From the NCBI GenBank assembly GCA_902621345.1, contig CACNLV010000001.1, forward strand, positions 186,001 through 250,000: a stretch of DNA of 64,000 bases. Direction: 5' to 3'. Below, one piece after another: positions 45,296 through 53,653 of this stretch (positions are counted from its first letter, which is position 1; every line of letters begins with the position of its first letter). The notes beneath the pieces are model-generated. The model made no database searches, had not been told where the DNA came from, and was given only the letters and a program-made list of their open reading frames with translations. Both the position numbers and the translations under genes were made by a program. This DNA is from an uncultured Pelagibacteraceae bacterium. Lineage in GTDB: Bacteria > Pseudomonadota > Alphaproteobacteria > Pelagibacterales > Pelagibacteraceae.

Positions 45296-45823
45296 ATGAA
45301 AAATAATAAAGGTTTTACACTAATAGAATTATTGGTTGTTGTTGCAATTATAGGTATTTTAGCTGCTGTAGGTGTTGTTGCATATAATGGATACACAGGT
45401 GCTGCTAAAAAGAATGCAGTAAAAACTATTCATGCTAATGTAGTTAAATCGTTAGCTGCAGAAACAAAAAAATGCAGTTTAGACTCTAGTGGAACAATTC
45501 TAGGGGGTATGACTTGTGCTAGTTATGTATCTTCAATAAATTCTTCTTCAGGTGGAGAAGATATTGTTACATATTTAGAAAGCTCTAATCCATTCACTGA
45601 TAAAAATCCTTACGATAATGCTTGTGATGCTGTTCAGGCATCTGCAACTGCCCCTGAGGCGTCGTCCGAGGAAGAGGGAGATAGTGGTGGTGACTCACAT
45701 GGTGTTGATTGTTCGACTACGTTGGGTAACGTAACAGTTTCAGGAAGTGGTAACACAATTACAGTTACGTCTCTTTATGAATCAGGAACAGACCCACTGA
45801 CAGACGACGTTGGATTAGAATAA
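45296..45823 (+). CDS. pilA: PilA-like type IV pilin (copy 1)
   Basis: NNKG|FTLIELLVVVAIIGILAAVGVVAYNGYTGAAKKNA with class III signal peptide; several C-terminal Cys. Confidence 0.92.
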   Translation: MKNNKGFTLIELLVVVAIIGILAAVGVVAYNGYTGAAKKNAVKTIHANVVKSLAAETKKCSLDSSGTILGGMTCASYVSSINSSSGGEDIVTYLESSNPFTDKNPYDNACDAVQASATAPEASSEEEGDSGGDSHGVDCSTTLGNVTVSGSGNTITVTSLYESGTDPLTDDVGLE

Positions 45824-45838
45824 TAAACTTAAAATTTT

Positions 45839-46273
45839 ATGACTAAGAGCTCGGGATTTACTTTAATCGAGCTCCTAGTCGTAGTTGCTATTGTTGGAAT
45901 TTTATCAGCAGTCGGAATTGTTTCCTATAATGGTTATGTCGATAGCACAAAGAAAAAAGCTACAGAGAATATTCTTGGCACGATTGGATTAGCCCAAACA
46001 GATCATTATGCCAGTTGTGCAACTTACTATTCGTCATCAGGAGATTACTGTGAGTCAGCAGATGAAGAAACTGAATGTTCAGCAACTTCAGCCTCAACTA
46101 GAAAAATAGGCCAAGAGCTGTTTGGGGACCCAAATTATATTGACCAAAATAATGGATTTTTGTTTTGTTCGTTTTTAACAGGCAGAACCTCTTATACCAT
46201 AAATGCAGTTAAAGGTGATTGTGTGCTGTCAATTAATCAACTTGGTAAAATTGATAGAAGTTTGTGTCAATGA
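45839..46273 (+). CDS. PilA-like type IV pilin (copy 2)
   Basis: SSG|FTLIELLVVVAIVGILSAVGIVSYNGYVDSTKKKA; 15 nt after copy 1. Confidence 0.9.
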   Translation: MTKSSGFTLIELLVVVAIVGILSAVGIVSYNGYVDSTKKKATENILGTIGLAQTDHYASCATYYSSSGDYCESADEETECSATSASTRKIGQELFGDPNYIDQNNGFLFCSFLTGRTSYTINAVKGDCVLSINQLGKIDRSLCQ

Positions 46274-46358
46274 TGACAATTATAAAAATTGAAAATTCAT
46301 CCAAAATGAATATACGGTGAATTTGTTAATACAAAATTTTATATTTAAAAAGTTTTAT

Positions 46359-46649
46359 ATGAAAAAATTAATTTTTATTTTAATAGTTTTACCACTTTTG
46401 ACTAATTGCACTCAATATTCTGCCATGATGAACCCAAGCATTACATTAGCAACTGGTGGAACTATTTCACAAGCCTCTACATCTTTAGCTAGTTCTTTAG
46501 CTGTAAATGAGGCAAAAAAAAGTTTACAGGCTGAACTTTCAGAGGCAAAATATTGTCAGACTCATCATTCATCTGAGTTGAATGAAATTTTTTTCGAGAC
46601 TATAGATCAGTCAGATTGTATTTATGACCCCATGAGTATTTATAGATAA
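46359..46649 (+). CDS. Small lipoprotein
   Basis: MKKLIFILIVLPLLTNC lipobox; no recognised domain. Confidence 0.6.
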   Translation: MKKLIFILIVLPLLTNCTQYSAMMNPSITLATGGTISQASTSLASSLAVNEAKKSLQAELSEAKYCQTHHSSELNEIFFETIDQSDCIYDPMSIYR

Positions 46650-46658
46650 TACATATCA

Positions 46659-48812
46659 ATGATGCCTCAAGAAGTAATTGATGTACTATCAAGTAACATT
46701 GATACTTTATGGGTGATAGATTGTGCAATTTTAGTTTTCATAATGCAAGCAGGTTTTATGTGTATGGAAACTGGCTTATCACGGCATAAAAATAGCATTA
46801 ATGTTGCCCTTAAAAATGCTGCAGATTTTGGAGTATCTGTAGTTATTTTCTGGATATTTGGTTTTGGTATCATGTTTGGTACTTCTTATTACGGTTTTTT
46901 TGGCACTGATTTATTTTTTTTCAAAACTAACAAAGCGGAATATATGACTTATTTTGTATTTCAAGCAATGTTTGTTGCAACTGCCGCAACAATTATTTCA
47001 GGCGCTGTTGCTGAAAGAATGAAATTTAATGGTTATTTGATTATGACTGTTTTAGCTACTGGTATAATTTATCCCATAGTTGGTCATTGGGCGTGGTCCT
47101 CAAGTTATCTCTCAAAATATGATACGGTCGATCAGTTATTAGTTGTTACTGGCTCAGTGAGAACTACAGGTTGGTTGTCTGATCTAGGCTTTGTTGATTT
47201 TGCTGGAAGTACTATTGTACATTCTGTAGGTGGATGGATTGCGTTAGCAGCAGTAATTATTTTGGGGCCAAGAATTGGTAAATACTCTAATGCTAATAAA
47301 GGAAAATTCACTGGATCTAGTTTTCCAATTGCTGTTTTAGGTACACTCATTTTGTGGTTTGGATGGTTTGGTTTTAATGGTGGTAGCAATGGGGCGATGG
47401 ATGAAGTAGTGCCTTTAATTTTAATCAATACATTTTTAGCCGCTGCTTTTGGTTTATTAACTGGATTAAGTATTTCATATTTTAAACATAAGAAACCCGA
47501 TCCTTTTTATATTATTTTAGGTCCATTAGCAGGTTTAGTTGCAATTACTGCAGGATGTAATTCAATGACGTCTGTCACTGCAATTTTTGTTGGTATCATT
47601 GGTTCGATCATTGCAATTTTTGTAAATGAACTTTTAAACAAATTTGAAATTGATGATGTTGTTGGTGCTGTTCCGGTTCATTTGGCTGCTGGAATTTGGG
47701 GAACTTTAGCTGTTGGATTTTTTAGCGATTTAAATATTTTAGATACTGGTCTTGATAGATTTTCACAAATTAAAATTCAATTAATAGGAATTTTGGCAAT
47801 TGGATCATTTACATTTATATCATCATTTATAATTTTGAGTTTTGTAAACAAATTTTATCCATTAAGAGTAAGTACCGTCCAAGAGGAATTAGGATTAAAT
47901 ATTGCCGAGCATAATGCAGTTTCAATTGAGCATGATTTAATTTCAATTTTAAACAAACAATCAGAATCTGGAGATCTTAAAGTAAGAGGGCCTCAAGATC
48001 CGTTCACCGCTGGCGGTGTGATTGGTCTTTATTATAATAAGTTAATGAGCAAGCTTGAAACAACAGAGGAGGAAAAAAACAAGTGGCGTGAAAGAATTTC
48101 TAAAGAGGTTAAATTAGCTGTAAAAGTTCAAGAAAACTTTTTACCAAAAAGAAATTTAAAAAATTATCCTGTACATGGTATTAACCTATCAGCGAGAGAG
48201 GTCTCAGGTGATTTCTTTAGCTTCTATCCTCACAATGATAGCATTTATTTTATAATTGCAGATGTTGCTGGTAAAGGTATTCATGCTGGAATGGTTATGG
48301 CTAAAGCGTCTACTTTGTTTGAAGTTTTGTCCCAATCAAAAGTAGATCCAGACGAAATGGTTTTGCACATGAATAATGATTTAAATAATACTAAAACTGG
48401 TGGAATGTTTGTAACTTCAATAATTGGTGAATACAATTTAATTACAGATGAAATTAGATGGGTGAACGCAGGTCATCAGCCTGCAATTGTTAGAGATGAT
48501 AATGGGAAATATGAGCAGTTTCAAAGTTCAGCACCTCCCTTAGGTGTTATCAAACAGAAAGATAAAAGTATTTATAATATTAATAAGATGAAACTAAATG
48601 GCTCAAGATTTTATGCATTTACCGATGGATTATCTGAAAGCTTAAATGATAAAGGACAAGAAATAGGTATCGACGGATCAATAGATATTATTGAGACTAA
48701 TTATAACAAAGACACTACTCAACAATTAAATGATATAACTAAAATGGTCGTAAATTCGAGCAAAAATCAAAAACTGTCTGATGACTTAACAGTAATAAGT
48801 ATTGGAAAATAG
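46659..48812 (+). CDS. Amt ammonium transporter fused to SpoIIE/PP2C-type phosphatase
   Basis: Amt: FIMQAGFMCMETGLSRHKNSINVALKNAADF, FAGSTIVHSVGGWIAL, DDVVGAVPVHLAAGIWGTLAVGFF. Phosphatase: AREVSGDFFSFY, IADVAGKGIHAGMVMAKAS, VNAGHQPAIV, APPLGVI, FYAFTDGLSESL, SDDLTVISIG. One continuous ORF of 717 aa. Confidence 0.92.
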   Translation: MMPQEVIDVLSSNIDTLWVIDCAILVFIMQAGFMCMETGLSRHKNSINVALKNAADFGVSVVIFWIFGFGIMFGTSYYGFFGTDLFFFKTNKAEYMTYFVFQAMFVATAATIISGAVAERMKFNGYLIMTVLATGIIYPIVGHWAWSSSYLSKYDTVDQLLVVTGSVRTTGWLSDLGFVDFAGSTIVHSVGGWIALAAVIILGPRIGKYSNANKGKFTGSSFPIAVLGTLILWFGWFGFNGGSNGAMDEVVPLILINTFLAAAFGLLTGLSISYFKHKKPDPFYIILGPLAGLVAITAGCNSMTSVTAIFVGIIGSIIAIFVNELLNKFEIDDVVGAVPVHLAAGIWGTLAVGFFSDLNILDTGLDRFSQIKIQLIGILAIGSFTFISSFIILSFVNKFYPLRVSTVQEELGLNIAEHNAVSIEHDLISILNKQSESGDLKVRGPQDPFTAGGVIGLYYNKLMSKLETTEEEKNKWRERISKEVKLAVKVQENFLPKRNLKNYPVHGINLSAREVSGDFFSFYPHNDSIYFIIADVAGKGIHAGMVMAKASTLFEVLSQSKVDPDEMVLHMNNDLNNTKTGGMFVTSIIGEYNLITDEIRWVNAGHQPAIVRDDNGKYEQFQSSAPPLGVIKQKDKSIYNINKMKLNGSRFYAFTDGLSESLNDKGQEIGIDGSIDIIETNYNKDTTQQLNDITKMVVNSSKNQKLSDDLTVISIGK

Positions 48813-48872
48813 TATGAATTCACAAAAAAATATTAATTGAAAAAATAAATAGACTTAATATCTTTCACTTTT

Positions 48873-50174
48873 ATGAATTTAAATACCAACAAATTAATAT
48901 TTGTTTTAATCTCAACATTTTTGCTGATGACAACCTTTGTTGTCTCTTCAGAAAAAAATATTACGTACATGCAAATTTTGCAAAAACCAAATGATTTAGA
49001 TTTAAATTTAAAATATGCTCAACAACAAGGTAAAATGGGAAATTTTAAGCAGACCATTTCTACACTTGAAAGACTAAACATGCTTTATCCTGATAACACT
49101 GAAATCAAATTATATTTGCTATCAGTTTTAGTCCAAGTTGACTCACCTGAAAAAGCATCAACAATCATTGAAGAGATGAAATTAAGAAGAGACCTTTCAT
49201 CTGAAGATTTAGAAACATTACAAGAAATTGAGGAAGAATTAAAAGATCGTGAGCCAAGTCTTTGGACTTTTGCATTAGATTTATCAACAGGTGTAATTAC
49301 GTCTGATAATGTTAATAGTGTTTCAAGCACAAGATTTAAAGAGTCGTCAGGAGAGCGTGAAGAATTTAACTCTCCGAAGTTTGACAGAACTTTAAGTGGA
49401 AGCATGGGTCTATCCGCATCAAGACCAGTTGGTGAAGAGTCTTCGTTACTCATTAATTTATCCCAAACTACCTCTGAACAATATTATGAAAGTGATGATG
49501 ATTTTCAAAGTTATGGTTTAACAATTGGTTTAGATACAGTTTTTTTAGGACAAAGTATTAGTCCGTATTATATTTTAAGCAAATCAGATTATCAACATGA
49601 CGCTGATAGTTTTTCCAAGATGTATGGTTTAGGAGGCTTCTTTTCTGTTGGTGAAAGAAATTCTTTTAGTTATGGATTTTCATACTCAAACTCAAAAGGA
49701 AACAATAATACAATGGACACTACTGCTAATGAAACAAACGCTAGTGGACACAGTATAACTTTAGGACATGACTTTATAGTAAATGAACTGATCACAACAA
49801 ATATAAGTTTGGGTTACAGTGACACTGATTCAAGAGTTGATGCTGGAAATGATTATGAGAATTACGATGTAGGTTTTGGGATAAACTTTGCTTTTCCTTG
49901 GGCTTATATTGCAGTAAATAATAGTATGAGTTTCAATGATTATAAGAAGGCAGATACCTCGGTTAATGATACACTAAGATCAGACTTCACAAATACATTT
50001 GATATAATGTTAACAAAAGCTATTGGAGACATCTTTCCAAAAATAGATCCAAACAGAAGTCTTTTTATAAATCTTTCTTATGAAAAACTTTTTTCTGAAG
50101 CTAATATTATTAATTACGATTATATTACAGATTCTCTTTCTTTAAGTTTTTCAAAATCTTATAGATTAAATTGA
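48873..50174 (+). CDS. TPR-containing outer-membrane beta-barrel-like protein
   Basis: Signal-like N-terminus, TPR-like helices (ITYMQILQKPNDLDLNLKYAQQQGKMGNFKQTISTLERLNMLYPDN), then alternating amphipathic strands. Confidence 0.65.
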   Translation: MNLNTNKLIFVLISTFLLMTTFVVSSEKNITYMQILQKPNDLDLNLKYAQQQGKMGNFKQTISTLERLNMLYPDNTEIKLYLLSVLVQVDSPEKASTIIEEMKLRRDLSSEDLETLQEIEEELKDREPSLWTFALDLSTGVITSDNVNSVSSTRFKESSGEREEFNSPKFDRTLSGSMGLSASRPVGEESSLLINLSQTTSEQYYESDDDFQSYGLTIGLDTVFLGQSISPYYILSKSDYQHDADSFSKMYGLGGFFSVGERNSFSYGFSYSNSKGNNNTMDTTANETNASGHSITLGHDFIVNELITTNISLGYSDTDSRVDAGNDYENYDVGFGINFAFPWAYIAVNNSMSFNDYKKADTSVNDTLRSDFTNTFDIMLTKAIGDIFPKIDPNRSLFINLSYEKLFSEANIINYDYITDSLSLSFSKSYRLN

Positions 50175-50293
50175 TCTTTTAATCTCATCCCAGATTAATC
50201 TATTATCATAAGCCTATATTTTATTGACTTTTTTAAAGCCCATAATGAACATTAATTATTTCTATTTTCCTGAAAATTTGCTAATTTATTCCG

Positions 50294-51532
50294 ATGAAAA
50301 AAGTTTTTAGTGCAGTCGTTGGGCTATTTTTAATTCTTTCTTCTCATGCAAGTTCGGCTGAGAAGCTTAGTATTGAAAAGCAACTTGTTGGAATAGTTGG
50401 AGCTATATCAGGAACAGTAAAAACTGAAACAAGAGAATTAAAGGCTGGCGATAAAATTTACTTAAATGAAACAATATATGCTGCACCAGGTTCAGGTACG
50501 CAAATTTTACTATTAGATCAATCAACGTTTACAGTTGGTGAAGACTCTGAAGTTGTAATGGATACATTTATTTTTGATCCAGAAACAAATGATGGAAAAA
50601 TTGTTGCAAGCGTAAAACAAGGAAGTTTGAAAGTTATCTCAGGATTAATTAGTAAAAAAAATCCTGACAGCCTTACAGTTGAAGTTCCTGAGGGAACTTT
50701 AGGTTCAAGAGGAACAGAATTTCAGACTATAGTTTCAAAAGGAAAAACAGATACTTTATTAATCGGTCCGGGAAAAAATAATACTCTAGGTATGAGACCA
50801 GGTGCGGTTTTAGTTGGAAACAATCTTGGTCAAACTTTATTAGACAATCCTTACAGCATGGCTTCAATGTCAAAAGGAAAAGCACCAGGACAAGCGAAAA
50901 AAATTACTAAAAATCAATTAAAAAAATTTAATAAAAAGATGAAGGCGTTGAGAGTTGCGAAACTTTCACCAAATGAAACTAAAGCTGAGAGAAAACAATT
51001 ACGAAAAACTCTTAAAAAAGAATTAAAGGCTCTTGGTTTTGAAAAAGAAGAAATCAAATCGATAATAAAAGAGAACATCCAAAAAGATAAAGAGAAAAAG
51101 GTAGCAATTAAAGCTGAAAGAGCTGAAAAGAAAAAAGCTCAGAAAGCTAAAGCCAAAGCTAAAAAACAAAAGAAAAAAGCTAAATTAGATGAAGGTAAGA
51201 AAAAAGGTAAGAAGAAAAAAGCCAAAAAAGGTAAAAAAGGCAAAAAGAAAAAGGCTGTTAAGAAAAAAGTAACAAAAACTGAAAAGAAAAAAGTAACTAA
51301 GAAAAAACCTGCTAAGAAAAAAGCTACTAAGAAAAAACCAGCTAAAAAGAAAAAAGCAGTGAAGAAAAAGCCAGCTAAAAAGAAAAAAGCAGTAAAGAAA
51401 AAACCTAAAAAGAAGAAAAAAGTCGTTAAGAAGAAACCTAAGAGAAAAGTCGTTAAAAAGAAAAGAGTAGTGAAGAAGAAAAGAGCTGCTAAGAAGAGAA
51501 AAGCTAAAAAGAAAAGAAGAAGAAAAAAATAA
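50294..51532 (+). CDS. FecR-domain secreted protein with very long Lys-rich C-terminal tail
   Basis: Signal-like N-terminus; FecR-like AISGTVKTETRELKAGDKIYLNETIYAAPGSGTQILLLDQSTFTVGEDSEVVMDTFIFD...GTLGSRGTEF; tail of KKKPAKKKKAVKKK-type repeats. Confidence 0.85.
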   Translation: MKKVFSAVVGLFLILSSHASSAEKLSIEKQLVGIVGAISGTVKTETRELKAGDKIYLNETIYAAPGSGTQILLLDQSTFTVGEDSEVVMDTFIFDPETNDGKIVASVKQGSLKVISGLISKKNPDSLTVEVPEGTLGSRGTEFQTIVSKGKTDTLLIGPGKNNTLGMRPGAVLVGNNLGQTLLDNPYSMASMSKGKAPGQAKKITKNQLKKFNKKMKALRVAKLSPNETKAERKQLRKTLKKELKALGFEKEEIKSIIKENIQKDKEKKVAIKAERAEKKKAQKAKAKAKKQKKKAKLDEGKKKGKKKKAKKGKKGKKKKAVKKKVTKTEKKKVTKKKPAKKKATKKKPAKKKKAVKKKPAKKKKAVKKKPKKKKKVVKKKPKRKVVKKKRVVKKKRAAKKRKAKKKRRRKK

Positions 51533-51591
51533 ACAGATCTTTCGTAAATAAGATTTATTTACTTTAATCCAATTACCTATAAATTTGATTT

Positions 51592-53643
51592 GTGAAAGCA
51601 ATTTTACATAAAAATCTAAATTACGTAGTTTTCTTTGCCTTACTTATTCTCTTAATTTTTTTAAAAATTCTTAACCCAAGTTTTATCAAATCAATATCAT
51701 TTTTAAGTTTTGATCTTTACCAAAAAGTATTTGCAGAAAAAAAAAGTTCAGATGTTGTAATTATAGATATTGATGAAAAAAGTTTAGGTAAGTTTGGTCA
51801 GTTTCCTTGGAATAGAATTGTCTTTGCAGAAATTTTAGATAAGCTAAACGAGTCAAACCCAAAGGCAATAGGTTTTGATATTTTTTTCACTGAAAAAGAT
51901 AAACAATCTCCCGATGCTATAATTAAATCGTATGGTTTAATTCCCTCTGACATAGCAGAACTTCAGAATTTAAAAAGTCCGGATGATATATTCTCTGAAA
52001 AACTTAAAGAGTCTAAATCTATAATAGCAGTTCTGGGAAGCAATGTTCCGTCTCATTCAAACTATGATCGAAAAGCAAAAGCTAGATTTTTATCTAAAGG
52101 TGGGGAACCAAAACAATTTACTTACTCTTATCCTTATTCCATAGGCTCACTAGAAGTATTAGAAAAAAATGTCAAAGGTTTAGGATCTATCTCTTTTTTA
52201 GATCAATTAGACGGTATCATTAGATCTCTACCCCTAATTGTTCAATTCAATAAAAAAATGTATCCAACTATGGGTTTAGAGATGGTTAGAGTTGGTTCTA
52301 AACAAAAAAATATTTATGTGGAATTAAATGAAGTTGGAATTCAAAGAATTAGTGCAAGACCTCATAAAATAGACTCCGATCCTAATGGGATCATTTGGAT
52401 TAAATATAAAAAGTCAGATAAAAATCAATATATCTCAGCCGGGGATGTTTATGATGGTAAATTTCAAACAGATTTTTTTAAAGACAAATATGTTTTAATT
52501 GGCGCCTCAGCACAAGGTTTATTCGATTTAGTTAAAACTCCTTTAGGAGTGACTATTCCAGGAGTTGAAGTTCATGCTAATGTTATCGAAAACATTTTAG
52601 ATCAGTCCTATTTGGTTAGAAATCCAAACACATATATATTTGAGTTATTGTTTTCTATTATCGTTGCTTTAATTACGTTTATTTTATCTCAAAAAGTAAA
52701 ACCAAAACTAAGTTTATCGATTTTCTTTGGAAATATTTTGGCGATCATAATTATTGGATTTTCTATTTATAAATTTAGATCTGAATTAGTGGATATGAGT
52801 TATCCCATATTTATTGTAACTGCTACCTTCTTAACCGGTCTTTATTTTAGATTTATTGAGGAAAACAAAATAGCTTTAGATAATTTACAAAAAGAGGCAA
52901 AATTATTAAAAGAACGAGAATTAGCTGCAGGAGTTCAAAAAAGCTTATTTCCAGACATATCAAAATTTGAAAATTTTATTTTTGCAAGAAACGTTCCTGC
53001 AAGAGATGTATCAGGAGATTATTTTGATGTGGTAAGATCCACCCCAGAAGAATACTTTTTCACATTAGCCGATGTATCAGGAAAAGGGGTTAAAGCGGGT
53101 ATGTATATGGCTAAAGCATCATCCATATTTAGAACATTAACTAATTTAAAATTTCCATTAGAGAAAGTTGTGTTCGGTGTCAATAATGAGCTTGTTGAGG
53201 CTAAATTTAAAGGGATGTTTGTTACTGCTGTTTTTGGAAAATTAAATATTAAAACTGGAGAACTTGTATTTATTAATGCAGGGCATGAAAGTATTTTGAC
53301 TTTTGATCAAAATAAAAATTATGAATATATCAAATCAGAAATGCCACCCATTGGAATTGTTAAATATTTCACAGAGTCTATGGTTAAATCCAATACTATG
53401 AACCTTAAAGATAAGACATTTGTTGTTTATACTGATGGTGTAACGGAAGGCTATTTGAAAAATGGTGAGGAATTAGGCGCAGAAGGAGTGCAAAAAATCA
53501 TAGATGGCATGTCAGATGTGACACCAAAAACTATAGTTGAGTCTATTGAAAAAGAATTAAATTGGGGTGCTGAAAAATTAAGGGATGATATTACTTGTAT
53601 GGCAATAAATATCAGTAATACTGAGCTAATCAAAAAGAAATAA
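51592..53643 (+). CDS. CHASE2 sensor + SpoIIE/PP2C-type phosphatase
   Basis: CHASE2: VVIIDIDEKSLGKFGQFPWNRIVFAEILDKL, GFDIFFTEKD, DKYVLIGASAQGLFDLVKTPLGVTIPGVEVHANVIENIL; TM segments; phosphatase DVSGDYFDV, LADVSGKGVKAGMYMAKAS, INAGHESIL, FVVYTDGVTEGY, RDDITCMAI. GTG start. Confidence 0.92.
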   Translation: MKAILHKNLNYVVFFALLILLIFLKILNPSFIKSISFLSFDLYQKVFAEKKSSDVVIIDIDEKSLGKFGQFPWNRIVFAEILDKLNESNPKAIGFDIFFTEKDKQSPDAIIKSYGLIPSDIAELQNLKSPDDIFSEKLKESKSIIAVLGSNVPSHSNYDRKAKARFLSKGGEPKQFTYSYPYSIGSLEVLEKNVKGLGSISFLDQLDGIIRSLPLIVQFNKKMYPTMGLEMVRVGSKQKNIYVELNEVGIQRISARPHKIDSDPNGIIWIKYKKSDKNQYISAGDVYDGKFQTDFFKDKYVLIGASAQGLFDLVKTPLGVTIPGVEVHANVIENILDQSYLVRNPNTYIFELLFSIIVALITFILSQKVKPKLSLSIFFGNILAIIIIGFSIYKFRSELVDMSYPIFIVTATFLTGLYFRFIEENKIALDNLQKEAKLLKERELAAGVQKSLFPDISKFENFIFARNVPARDVSGDYFDVVRSTPEEYFFTLADVSGKGVKAGMYMAKASSIFRTLTNLKFPLEKVVFGVNNELVEAKFKGMFVTAVFGKLNIKTGELVFINAGHESILTFDQNKNYEYIKSEMPPIGIVKYFTESMVKSNTMNLKDKTFVVYTDGVTEGYLKNGEELGAEGVQKIIDGMSDVTPKTIVESIEKELNWGAEKLRDDITCMAINISNTELIKKK

Positions 53644-53653
53644 ATCTTAATTC

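Noticed and set aside
51185-51601. 138 aa minus-strand ORF rich in F, L and S
   Set aside because: It is the antisense shadow of the lysine-rich tail; composition is the complement of AAA/AAG codons.
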